The position numbers were made by a program, and so were the translations under genes. A stretch of 64,000 nucleotides of DNA, taken from contig OZ038388.1 of the NCBI GenBank assembly GCA_964036045.1, forward strand, positions 32,447,759 through 32,511,758, written 5' to 3'. The notes under the pieces were generated by a model. It was not told where the DNA came from and made no database searches. It saw only the letters and a list, made by a program, of their open reading frames with translations. Source of the DNA: Eutreptiella sp. 'Long Island Sound 2002' (taxonomy: Eukaryota > Euglenozoa > Euglenophyceae > Eutreptiales > Eutreptiaceae). Of this stretch, positions 53,917-64,000 are shown piece by piece. Numbering within the stretch: the first letter of the stretch is position 1; each line of letters begins with the position of its first letter.

Positions 53917-56900
53917 AGCTCAGGATCTCCGGCCGTTCCAGAAGTTCTACAAGCGACTGGTGCAGGTCGTGGACAATGGGCTCAGGCTGCCCATCTGCAG
54001 CAGCCAGCTGCGGTCCGGGTGATCCTCCGATACTCTCGGAGAGATCTTGAAGCACATCAAACACGTTCTTGGTCGCGAAGGATGGACGGGTGTAAGGGTT
54101 CGTGCCTTCACTTGCCCCCACCAGGCCACTGCGACTGTCTTTCGTCTTGGGTGCCCTAGCTGGGGCCCTTGGCTGCAGGGGCTCCGCTAAGGGGCGTCGC
54201 TTGTGGTAGTAGGGGTACTCTCCTCCGCATCAACCTCGTTGACACTCTTCTTCTTTCCCCCTTTCCTACCCTTCTTGTCCTTGTCCTTGTTCTTTCGTCC
54301 GACTTTGGGACCCAGGACTTCTTGATCTCCTGGATCTCCTTGGCCAACTCGGTCCCCACCGACATCAGCTTGGAGAGCTCCTCCTTGGTGACCTCCACCT
54401 TGGTCTCCCGGATGCCTGCGGGTGCACGCTTCTTCGACCCGTGCACCTTTTTGTAAGCCTCCGTGTCGGCCTTGTGGATGGGGCACGTTCGGTGGTCATG
54501 GTTGAACCCTTTGTTCCTTCCATAACACACAAAACAGCCCTGAGGGCGAGCCCGTATGAACTCACCAAAGGACAGTGGAGGGTCGCCCATGCGGCGTGGC
54601 TCCTTCTTCTCCTTCTTCTTCCAACCCTTCTGCAGGGGCTTCCAGCTTTCCCGGTTGCTCCCCGCGTTCAGTTTGTTGGCTACGAAGGTACAAACGGCTG
54701 TCTCAGCGGGCTCCTCGTCATCGTCATCATCGTGGAGGGCCTCACCGCTTTCGGTTCCCGCTGGGTCAATGGCAGATTCCCCGCCCGACCCGTCGCCAAC
54801 ATAGTTGACGTCACGGTCCCCGGCCTTCAACCCGCGGGTGTGGTGGAGATTCCTGTACTCTTTGAGCACTTCCTCTCCGACCCACTCCAAGACCTCGTCG
54901 CAGGTCATCCGCGCCGGGATGGGCTGCAGACGGAGGGTCTGGCCGCCCATGTCACACTCGTCAAGGCGCAACATCGCGGTCTTCTCGCGATCGCCCGTGA
55001 CGGTGATGAGGAGGGCGTTCTACAGCTCTCGCCGCTTGACATCCCGCGCCAAGTGCTTCTTTGTCGTAGCCACCACGTTTGGATGATACTGCTCAGGGAG
55101 CATCATCTTGAACGTGTGGTTGGACCTGGCTCTCTTGGCTTCCTCCTTGGTGACTCTCTTGATCCATGCTTCTGGCAGCATGGAGAGCAGGCGGGCCTGC
55201 TCGTCACCCTCATTCCAGTCCTCCACGTTGCGGCGGAAGAGGGTGTATTGTCCCCGGAAGTCCCGCCAGTCCCGTAGGCGGATCTCCCGACCATCATGCC
55301 GAAGCTTGATGGCCCTCCACCGCTTGGCAGCCACCTGCGGAGCGTCCACCCGCTCCTGCTCGTTGAGCCACTTCTTGGCTTCCTTGGGGGTCTTGATTTT
55401 CCCCTCCTTTGTCGCCACGAAGTATAGCTCTTGGAGCACCTCCGGCAGGCGGTACCTGAACCGTTTGAAGACATATTTCTCCGCCTCTGCGGGATCCATG
55501 TGTTCAGTGACAGTCATCCCCCAAACCTCCAGCTTCTCCAAGAAGCGGTGGAGGTTGAGGGGGTTGCCGTCGTACGTGGGGGGCTTGATGTCCTTCAGGT
55601 CCTCCCACACGGCGGCATCCGCGGCCTTAGAGACCATGAACGCCGGCCGCGAGGTCGACCGAGGTTCCCATCGGCGTCCCCCACGGACTCCCACGGCCGC
55701 CACTTCCATCTCCTCCACGGTATCCATGTGGCTACGCCGTGGTTCCTCCATGTACGCTGAACATAGATGCCCACGCCGTACTCCTTCCATGTATGCCTCC
55801 TCATCACGGCGCCGGCGGCTGCGTTCAGCGGCCTCCCGTCGTACACCACGCGGCGGGGTAATGCCGAACTCCTCAAGGTCTTCCTCGCCTCCGCCGACAT
55901 CCCACTCCACGTCCCCTCCGGGTACCTCATCTCTGAGTCCACCATAACGCCCACCAGCCATTGGGATTGGCTCCTGGGCTGGTGCGGGGCGTCGGGGGCG
56001 TACCGGTGTCCGCGGTGGAGCACGGCGGTTGTGGTACTCCGCACTGAGCCACTCATCACGCCACTCCATACTGCCACTTGCCAGGCGGCACGCGCTCGTT
56101 ACGGCGGCCCGCGCTGTGATGAGAGGCGGCGCTGAGAGAGGGGGCACTGGCGCTGGGGCGACTCCTGGGGGCTCCGCCGGGGGCGTTGGCTCTGCCTGGA
56201 CCTGGTCCAGGTCCCCAGCCGTCGTCCGACGAGCCGGACTTCAGGGGTGGGTGGTCGCTGCCGACGCTCCCACGGACTTCCAGCTCGTCCAGCCGCTGCT
56301 GCAGGCCGTTGATGACCTTGTTCCGCAGCCTGGTCTCGCCCCTGGCGATTTCCAACTCCCTCTGGACAGCGGTGGCGACCTTGGCGATCTTGACCATCTC
56401 TGTCTTGGCGATGTCCAGCTCCCTCTGTGCGCCCGCGGCGGCCCTGGCGATGCGGATCATCTCGCTTTCCCCGTGTCTACCTCGCGCTCGAGGGCCTGGA
56501 CCCTTCTGCGGAGGTAGACGATCCATCGCCAGGTGGTCTCCGGGTCATCACCTCCCGGTGGGCCGTCGGGGTCCCCAGGGGGTCCTCCAGGAGGGCCTCC
56601 GCTGGGCCCACCCGGTCCAGGGGGTCCTCCCCCGCCCAGGGGGTCCGCCTGCAGGGGGTCCACCTGGTGGGTTCCTCCAGGGGGTCCCGACGGGCCTCCG
56701 CCAGGGGGTCCCGGTGGGTCTCCGCCGGGTCGCCCCGGTGGGTCCGAGGATAGGGGCTTCTCCGTGTAGCCGAAGTCCATGTCTCCATCCTCGTCCATGT
56801 CGCCCCACCTGGCCGTGTTGGTCTCGCACGCTGTGGACTCAGAACTCCGGTGGGGAGGAGGGAGATCCTCATCTTCACCTTCCCGCTCCATGGGGACGTC

Positions 56901-58558
56901 TCCGCCTCCCCCGCCAGCCATTCCCCGGCGATGACGGCGGTCTCGTTCGTCCCCATCGCTGGCGGTGAAGAAGGGGTCGGAGTCGTGGGGATGTCCCCCC
57001 GCTGGCCCCCGGGCCCTCTCGGGGGTCTTCCCCTTACCCCTCCTTCGTCGGTAGGCAGTGGGGCCACTGTACCCACTGCTGCCCGTGTCGTCCTCCTCGA
57101 GGTCCAGCTTCATCTTGGAGGAGGCGTCTCCTTCGAAGAGCTTTCGAAGGGTCTCCACTCTGGATCCTCCCGGGGGTGTCTCACGCTGAAGCTTGGCCTC
57201 CGCCTCCTCCGTTGCGGCGGCCGTGGCTGCGGCAGCTCGCCCTTCGGCCTCTTCTGGGGCAGGGCGGCCTCCGCTTCCCGAGCCCGCTGCATCCGAGCCT
57301 TCTCAGCTTCCAACGCTGCCAGCTCCGCCTCCGTCTTGGCCCTTTCCTCAGCGACCTTCCGTCGCGCGGCCTCGATGGCGTCTTTCCTGGCGGCGTCCGC
57401 TCGGGCCTTGGCGGTTGCTTCGGCGTGGGCCCTTTCCTCCGCCTCCTTCCTTGCCCTCTCTTGGGCAAGCGCCTCTTCCAACGCTCTCACCTCGGCTTCC
57501 TTACGGGCAATGGCCTCCTGGGTCAGGCGGGCTTCCTGGGCGGCCGCCGCCTCCTGCGCGGCTGCTGCCACCTCACTCCTGACCCGGGCAGCCGCTGCCT
57601 CCTGTGCGGATGCAGCTGTGACTCCGGCCGCAATGGCCGCCACGGTCGAGGCATGGAAGGCCATGCCTCTGCCCCACTCTGCAGCCTCCGCCTGGGCGAT
57701 GCCCACAGCGCCCACCACGGCAGCGTTCTGCTGCGTGGCCCGTTGCCGGGCAACCCGAAGGTTGCAGGGCACCCCGCAGGCATGCTCGCAGGCGCGCGCC
57801 ACGTCCCTTTGGTCGGGAGCGACGCTGCTGCTGGAGCTGGCCTGGTTGGCCGGCATCCTCCCACGGTGGGCCGACTCCACGTCGCTGCTGGGGCCTGACT
57901 TCCTCAGGTGCAGCGGACGGGGCTGGGCCTTGGCCTTCTTGGCGACCTCAAAGAAGCTGCCAAGGGTGGTGTGGCCGGGGTGGTGACCGCCACTGGTCCG
58001 TTGGGGGCTGGGGGCTGAGGTTCCGCCCTTGGTCTTGTTCTCCGCGGTTTGGGCGGCTTCGGCAGCCAGGGATTCCTGGTACTCCCGCCATTTCTTGTCC
58101 CGCTTCTTGTCCCCGGCGGATCGCTTCTCCTTCCCAGGAGACGCATCGCTGCTGCTGCCCTGCAGCGTACGCTCATTCCCTGGTTCCGGGAACTTCTTTT
58201 CGATCATGTCCCATATAGAGACGTTGATCGTGGCGCCTGACGGGTACTCGTTGGGGTTCTTGTCCTCATCAATCCCGTCGGGGCGCAGCCCTTCGCCGGG
58301 CCTGTCCGGACGGGTCCAGACCCTCCAGCCCCTCTGGCGGAAGTGATAGGCGTATCCTTCCGCCCGCAGCCAGTCTACCACTGCCTGCGGGCGATCGGCG
58401 CCCATATCCTCGCGGAGCTCGAAGCTCCCGGGCATGCCGCCTTCGCACTGGGGGTTGCTGTGGCGGTATTGCTGACCCCACAGCAACCCACGCAGTAGGT
58501 AGCCAGCATGGGGGTGGGGCAGCGGCCACGTCTTGCCCGCCTCTTTCCAGTTCACCAT
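53917..58558 (-). pseudogene. gag: Decayed retrotransposon gag
   Basis: ATG at 58,556-58,558. Protein-like sequence runs to the left LTR but changes frame near 57,262, 56,465, 56,090, 54,305 and again near 54,180. Parts in order: a basic/acidic N-terminal domain; a long Ala/Glu-rich coiled coil (about 57,860-57,270); a Pro/Gly repeat zone (56,770-56,540); a second coiled coil (about 56,460-56,290); the gag core (PPTYDGNPLNLHRFLEKLEV near 55,590); TAG at 55,020-55,022; a Cys/His cluster CFVCYGRNKGFNHDHRTC (CX2CX8HX4C) near 54,510; and a Lys-rich tail. Likely particle protein of an LTR element. Confidence 0.7.
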
Positions 58559-58886
58559 CGGTGCTCGTTCCCCTTGATGGACTAGTCCTCGGGGTGGCTG
58601 TTGAAGCGGTTGTTGCGGTCCACTCTATCTACAGGGCTGGGACCCAGACGCCCGATGGTGGTTGTGGAGGTGGGTGATGCAGCTGGAAGTGCGGCCGGTA
58701 CTGGTCGGCCGAAGGAACTCGCTGATGTCGGATTTCCGGTCGCTACACCTCCTTCACGAACTCGGCGCTGTTGCTGACGCTCAGGGCCATGCTCCGGGCG
58801 GCGCTGCGAAGCCCGTGGTGCTCGGGGTTCAGGGGGCCCCGGGTGGCACGCAAGGAATGGGTAACCCCGCGGCGGTGAAACGCTTT

Positions 58887-60128
58887 TGACGCGTTCCCGT
58901 GGGGGGCCTGGCCACAGGACGCTGCGGCGGACAAGCAGAGGCAAGCAGGCAGGCAAAGCACTGCGCTCACAAGGGCATCGTCATGCTCGTGTCATGTGAC
59001 AAAGCGTTTCAGGATCCTTGCCACTCTGAAACAAGGGAACAAAAGTATGTACAGCAACACATCAGGATATGTACACATGGGGTTAAGACTGGACTGGGGT
59101 AAGTGCATCACAGGACAATAGACACTCAGTCCCAACTCATGTCCCAATCCCAGGTCCGACCCTCTCAGTGGCTGGCAGGGGCGGGGGCTCAAACACAACC
59201 CATGCCCTGCTCAGTCCGGACCCCGAAGCCCTGCCAATAGGGGAGGGTGTCCCGCCCAGCCACAGGCGAGTTCCTGGGAGCAAAGGCGCTCCAAGGCTGA
59301 CCTACAGTGGCTCCCTATGCTCCCTTAACGGCAGGTCCCAACTCCCCTCTGAGCCGGAGATAAGGCCCCGCAATTATCCCCTAGGAGTTGGTAGCTGAAA
59401 ATGGGCTGTTTCAGCCCAGACTGATATTAGCTCGAAAAATTCAAACGCTGACCCCTCGTCCAGACCAGCCAGAGGTAGGGACAAGGCAACTGCCCCTATG
59501 CTGCTCAAGTACGAACTCGCTAGACCCTTCACCCAACTTGGTTCCCTCTGAGTCCCCGGCATCAGGGCACCAGGGGTTCGTCAAGTGGGGTCATGATGCC
59601 AAAATCACCAAAATCGGCGTCATTCCCACAGGTGCCTCGCCCGGCCAGGGCAAGGCCAATGACCCGCAGGATAGGAGGTCGGACCTAGGACCTATATCTG
59701 AGTGCACAACTTAAAATTGGGTCCGGGCTCCTCATGGGGGAAGAGATATGGGGTCGCCAATTGACCACACGGGGGGGCTGAAATTGGGGTCCCAAACAGG
59801 GGGTCACTTTGGCTGCTCAAAATGAGCCAAAATCGGGGGTATCCCCAACGGCATATCTCCACGCCGGCTTGGGGATCGGATCCGCCATTCCATATGCGAT
59901 CCATTGGGAGTCCAACAGGAACCTACACGTACCTGGCTCTCTAGGATCTCTTTGGGCCTCGGCGTGGTGAGGATCCAAACTGGGTCCACAAATGCCAAAG
60001 TGGCAAAATCGTCCACATTCACTTTGGGCTAGCACCTTGACGAAGGTTGCTCCGCTTCGCCCACGTGGTGTGCGAACCATGGTGACCAATATCCACAACA
60101 CCCATGTCATATATGGTCCATTGGTCCA
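58887..60128 (-). repeat. Right (5') LTR, 1,242 bp
   Basis: Same ends as the left LTR. Upstream of the gag ATG by 329 bp of leader (58,559-58,886), in which no primer-binding site is evident. Confidence 0.8.
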
Positions 60129-61849
60129 TGCGTCCAGCGTGCACAAGGGGGCTGAACATGGTGCACGGCGGGCAGAAAATGTATAAAATTGCTCAAAATG
60201 GCCGAAAATGCGCACACTCATGGGTGGGGCAAATGAGGCACATGCCCGACTTGGACCGGAGTGTGCCATAGGATTGGTATCAAGTCATATGCGTCCAACA
60301 TATCTTTTCGGCGTCGCCAAAACCCCTCCGGTTTTGGGAATGGCATGGTCGCCAAGTGAGCCCATGATTTGGGATCGTCCCGAATCGCCAACATGGCGGC
60401 CACGGTATGCCAAGCCCAAGGGGAGTTGTTCGCCGGGTCCAAGATATGTTGGGCGCCGTAGTGTGTACCCTCATAACATACTTGGGTCATGCTGTCAATT
60501 GAGCGCAACGTTGAGATACACGGTCGCCACTTGACATCATGACGGGCAAAAAACAGCAAATTTGGCGAAAAAACACACAAAAGTGCCCTGAAAACTGCAC
60601 AAATATATTATAATATCTTCGGCTTGGATTGAGTAATCGACCAATCCTTCTAAACACAATGACTCGACATTAATGACCTTGGATTCCACATATGTGCTCC
60701 ACTTGGGACGCTTTGGAAGGCCGCGCGGGCTGCCTCCCAAGTGGGCACATGCAAACATGGAATATTGCAAAAAACACACCTTGCTCGCAACGCATCGCTT
60801 CGGGAGCGCTCCACAAGCGTCCCTTCACGAAGGTTAGGCTTGCGAGTGTTGGTTGGGAGTACAATGAAGGGCTTCGTGCGATATGGAGTCCATTAGCGGG
60901 TTAGTCTTGGAATGGTGCACCCGCCAAATGGGCACGTGATATGACACCAAATATGGCATACAACCCTACCCTCGCCTTCTACACCCAACCTAGTGGCCTA
61001 GACTCAAAGTGTGCCTATATTCTAGAGTAACTTTGGTCCCTTAACACGCATGCAAGTGCTTTGGTCGAAAATCGACCTCCCTTCGGAAAGCCGAATTTTA
61101 GCATGCACGCAAAATATATTGCCAATATATATATGGAGATCATATATGTACTATCCGGGGAAGACAAGTGATATGCCCCGGATGTAGAGGCAAACAAAGA
61201 GGGAGAAAACGCCAACTCAACATACTTCTATACGTACTTGGACGCCAAGTACGTGAGATTGCCCATTTCTTGGAAAACACTCAAAATAAATAACCCTTTG
61301 GGCCTATGGAGTTGGGATCCTTTGGCCTCATCCTATGACTATGGGGGGCAAAACCTCATACACAGTGCCTATGAGGCACGTTAATTCGTCCTTGGGCGCT
61401 TGAACGCTCGTAACCCTTGTTATTTCACTTGGGGGTTCAAAGCGCCTTCAGCCGCCCAGATTTTCTGGGGAAAATCTGGGACGCGATGCGTTTTATCAAG
61501 GAAAAAATTGCGGATCACTCGAAGAGTGTTTCAGTCTTAACTTCCAAAAAGATCGCTTTACAGAATCATCCATCGCAGTGCACGGAACGGGCGACGTCAG
61601 GCGGCAATTTCACGACAATTAGAAATCTTGGTAGAAATCGGGTATTTCACCGATTTCTAACCGCCAATCGACCAAGACAGTAAAATTATGGTAATTCCAC
61701 ATCGATTTAATGGTTAGGAATCGGATTCCAGGTCTCGCGGATTAGAGAACAGCAATATCCCGCTGACAGCCGGTGTCAACGGCTTCCGCACGGGTGTGAT
61801 GGCCCACAGGTCTCTGGGCCATAGGCTGTAGGTTCTGGGTACCGCTTCA
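60129..61849. other. Unassigned A/T-richer sequence
   Basis: About 1.7 kb with no recognisable gene. Contains GGTCGCCA/CAAAAT-type words similar in style to the LTRs (for example near 60,195 and 60,525), so it may be decayed LTR-element DNA. Short ORFs here show no domain. Confidence 0.5.
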
Positions 61850-62363
61850 CTGTGGACAGGGGCCGGCCCGACCCGGTTGGACTCACGCCACTCCATCCAG
61901 TGCCCGTAGAGGGCCCCTCCCGGCTGATGAGCCCCGGCCGGACGGCGTTCACAATCCGGTGCATCCCCGGGAGTAGCGCGGGGGCCCCTGCTCCGTTCAG
62001 GGCGCGGACGTCCGGGAGGGCGGTCTCGCTGAGGAAAGCCCTCGCAATGCCTGCCGGGTCACGTCGCGCGGCAGCGTGCGCCTCATGTGCCTCCGTCACC
62101 GCGTCCGCTACCAGGCCCCGGACGGCCGCCTCCTGCGCTTGGCGGCGGGCCCTGGCGTGTCCCTGCCCATCCCCCCGTCGGCGAGGCATGGTGCTGCGGG
62201 CTCTGCAAAGTGTGGCGGCGGGTGGGGGTCAGGGCGCAAACACGTGCGACAGGTGTGCAACAGACGTGGGGTCCCGCAGGTGCACGTGGATCCACAGGAG
62301 GGCGGCGCCCGTGGGGCCCGCGCGTTCGTGTGGGGGGGCGTGTGCTCCCCCAATGCGCCGGGA
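61850..62363 (-). pseudogene. Repeated gene family, copy C (end of zinc-motif ORF plus N-terminus)
   Basis: Minus strand carries the last ~40 codons of the zinc-motif ORF, the same ~40-bp spacer, and the MPRRRGD start with about 110 residues homologous to copy A. Homology ends at the codons for GRPLS; downstream codons diverge. The frame breaks around ISREGPSTGTGWSG, where copy A has ISPEAALYGHWMEW. It supports the linkage of the two ORFs. Confidence 0.6.
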
Positions 62364-63385
62364 CCCACTTTCATGCATAAATAGTGCATCTTTGTTGTGT
62401 TCATGTTGTCACTTCTTTGAGTCAGTGTGTCGCGTCATTGTCGCGTTCTGTCCTGATCTCTTTCGAGCTCGTAGCGACGAGTCTCTACTTTCATTATCAC
62501 TTTGCTTCGAGCTCGTTTGAGCCATTGGTGATTTTTGGCGTCAATTTTAGTTTCGAAAATTTGGGCACTTTGTTTTCATGTGCTCAAAGTTCGCCACTAT
62601 ATCTCCAAGATATAGTGGCAACCGAAAGGAAGTAAGAGCTCATTTTGTTCGTACTTGGTGAGTACGAACAATATAAGTAAGAAGACGTCACTGCCATGTC
62701 TTTCTTGGAGGGCTTGATCCAGGCCAAGCCCCCCTTAAAACCCTTTTGTTGATGCTAAGACTAACTTAAGTATTGTTATTACTCTTTTGAAGCTTTTAGT
62801 ACACTTTCTCAAAGTAACTAGGGTTATAACCCTAGCCCCCCATGAAGTTCACCCCTACCACTCAATTGAGCGGAGGTATCTTCCTTCATGGAGGATATAC
62901 CGAAATGAAATAGGCATTTCATGCTTTAGGCCTTGGAGGTTAAGCCTAGTGGTCTCCCACCCCAGGACCCCTATACTCAATTGTTTCTACCACTTATTGT
63001 GGTCCTACTTTTTACCTGTTTCTGAATTCAGTTGCTTGGCCAAGTCAGAATCTGTGTCTGGCCTAACTCCTTCGCCCCACATTCCTAACCAGCTCCATTT
63101 CTTCCAAAAAGGTGCACATGAAGTGCTTGATGCTAACTTGGAGGCTAGAGTGAGGCCAGTTTTCACATAAAATCTTTTGTACTATCCATTTGTGATTGAA
63201 TCTTTGTATTTATACCTGCATTGTCTATCTGCAGCCCTTCTGTGTTACACTAGATTTGAAACTATTCATTGATTCGATCCACATCCTGTTCTTGCTCTAC
63301 TTGCTCCTTTGGTTTTGGTATTCCAGCATTAAAAACCTGCAGGATTTCATCAAAATCTATAGGGCACTAATCAAGGACATCTTTC
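62364..63385 (+). repeat. Putative 5' LTR or leader of a right-hand retrotransposon
   Basis: About 1 kb of A/T-rich DNA unlike the flanking copy C, ending just before a tRNA-iMet primer site. It contains TATTTATACC near 63,208, a possible TATA region. LTR status is inferred from position only; the second LTR would lie outside the window. Confidence 0.35.
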
Positions 63386-63398
63386 CGGTAGCAGAGGC
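63386..63398 (+). other. Candidate primer-binding site, initiator tRNA-Met type
   Basis: CGGTAGCAGAGGC on the + strand; identical for 12 bases to the chromovirus primer site (GGTAGCAGAGGC), with the leading T replaced by C. Confidence 0.55.
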
Positions 63399-63469
63399 AA
63401 ACCCTGAGTACCTTTCGAACCGACTCTGAGCAGAAGCACAAGAAAAGCACACTGAAAAGCACATTGAAC

Positions 63470-64000
63470 ATGTCCACTCAAATGTCCTCCCGAACCTGGC
63501 CGATCAGAAGTGTACAAGTCCAAAATGGCAGTGTAGCCCACCCAAAGAGTGAACCGCCACTCAGAGCAGCATCTGGGTCTCAGGAAGATCCAGAGCACAG
63601 AAGGGCGAATCTAAATCCGCCCAGAACAACACCATTAACCATGGAAACCTTAGCGGCCCATGGTGCGGACAGCCTGCAAAGGTTCCGCAGGCGTGTCGAA
63701 GCCTCCATCGCCCGGTCGGCCTGTCCGCCCTCGTCTTCTACTGTCCTTGGAGGTGGTCCTGAAGAACAAGTGGACCTACGAAGGAGGATGGACGAGTTTA
63801 TGCTCCACGAGGAGTACCACAAGTCCACCGTAGGAGAAGATGGAGAAATACCTCTTGATGCCCTCGGGTCGCCGCCCCAAACTGAGATGGGTTCCTTCCT
63901 TTATTCAGGGCCATCTACAGACATGGCGGACACAGTATCACTACCAAGACGACCAAGAGTACACGAGCACCCAAGAGCATGGCATCCAGAACTGCCGATA
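63470..64000 (+). CDS. Partial ORF, probable gag N-terminus
   Basis: ATG at 63,470 followed by 177 codons without a stop to the window edge; the frame is open back to a TAG at 63,388. Starts MSTQMSSRTWPIRSVQV; contains METLAAHGADSLQRFRRRVE, LRRRMDEFMLHEEY and acidic Ser/Pro-rich segments. Codon use is balanced, unlike the C-rich LINE. It begins 72 bp after a tRNA-iMet primer site, the usual place for gag in an LTR element. No domain is recognisable in the visible part. Confidence 0.5.
   Translation, partial: MSTQMSSRTWPIRSVQVQNGSVAHPKSEPPLRAASGSQEDPEHRRANLNPPRTTPLTMETLAAHGADSLQRFRRRVEASIARSACPPSSSTVLGGGPEEQVDLRRRMDEFMLHEEYHKSTVGEDGEIPLDALGSPPQTEMGSFLYSGPSTDMADTVSLPRRPRVHEHPRAWHPELPI

Larger units (their letters stand above)
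52675..60128 (-). mobile_element. Gag-only LTR retrotransposon (large non-autonomous type)
   Basis: Direct 1,242-bp repeats with TG..CA ends flank 4,970 bp that encode only a decayed gag on the minus strand. No protease, RT or integrase is present: gag sequence runs straight into the left LTR, suggesting loss of the 3' half. The LTRs differ by several per cent, so it is older than the chromovirus. I find no matching target duplication (CCTAT left, TGCGT right), no clear primer site next to 58,886 and no good polypurine tract at 53,917, so recombination between copies is likely. Confidence 0.65.

Noticed and set aside
15143-55022. Reassigned nuclear genetic code with UAG (and UAA) as Gln, suggested by in-frame TAG at 15,143, 18,790, 27,774, 32,455 and 55,020
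   Set aside because: LINE ORF2 and gag use only CAA/CAG over more than 2,600 codons with no TAG/TAA, copy B has CAG where copy A has TAG, and the integrase TAA is at a site where Gln is not expected.

Overview
This window is almost entirely repetitive eukaryotic DNA. I see no convincing single-copy host gene and no bacterial features. It holds nested retrotransposons, inverted and tandem repeats, and fragments of an unknown repeated gene family. Two independent primer-binding sites match the 3' end of an initiator tRNA-Met ending CCUCUGCUACCA. Composition is patchy: C-rich LINE and satellite DNA lies beside near-balanced LTR elements. A repeat-rich alga or other protist is my best guess, but the sequence does not fix the taxon.

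Layout, left half. 1-480 is pyrimidine-rich DNA. 484-4610 is degenerate A/C-rich sequence with ~1.2-kb internal duplications. From about 4.6 kb to 31,549 runs a very long LINE-type retrotransposon (+ strand). Its ORF1 has been split by a complete Ty3/gypsy chromovirus (7,591-18,547, - strand) flanked by the 5-bp duplication CACTA; removing one CACTA restores the LINE reading frame. The LINE continues with an endonuclease-RT-RNase H ORF, then a third ORF that starts by an ATGA overlap. ORF3 begins with a Ulp1-like cysteine-protease module and continues into Pro-rich and Arg/Ser-rich sequence. The LINE ends in a T-poor 3' region and an (ACCT)n tail.

Middle. 31.5-35.4 kb holds a multi-ORF unit of unknown function. 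Parts of it recur at 37.96-38.91, 52.46-52.67 and 61.85-62.36 kb. One copy, fused to a truncated LTR, sits between ~1-kb inverted arms (36.93-37.96 and 39.91-40.95 kb). A 4.92-kb insertion (41,349-46,268) is bracketed by a perfect 307-bp direct repeat. It contains a 1,167-nt run with no T on the + strand and two minisatellites. About 28 units of a ~203-bp GC-rich satellite fill 46.6-52.46 kb.

Right part. 52,675-60,128 is a gag-only LTR element (- strand) with 1,242-bp LTRs and many frame breaks. The last 1.6 kb looks like the 5' end of another LTR retrotransposon on the + strand: a tRNA-iMet primer site followed by an ORF open to the window edge.

The genes act together only inside each element. 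In the chromovirus, gag starts inside the LTR, pol follows gag in the same frame after one UAG, and an adenine-methyltransferase-like segment lies between protease and RT. In the LINE, ORF2 and ORF3 are physically coupled. Several frame breaks coincide with C or G homopolymers, so part of the apparent decay may be assembly error.
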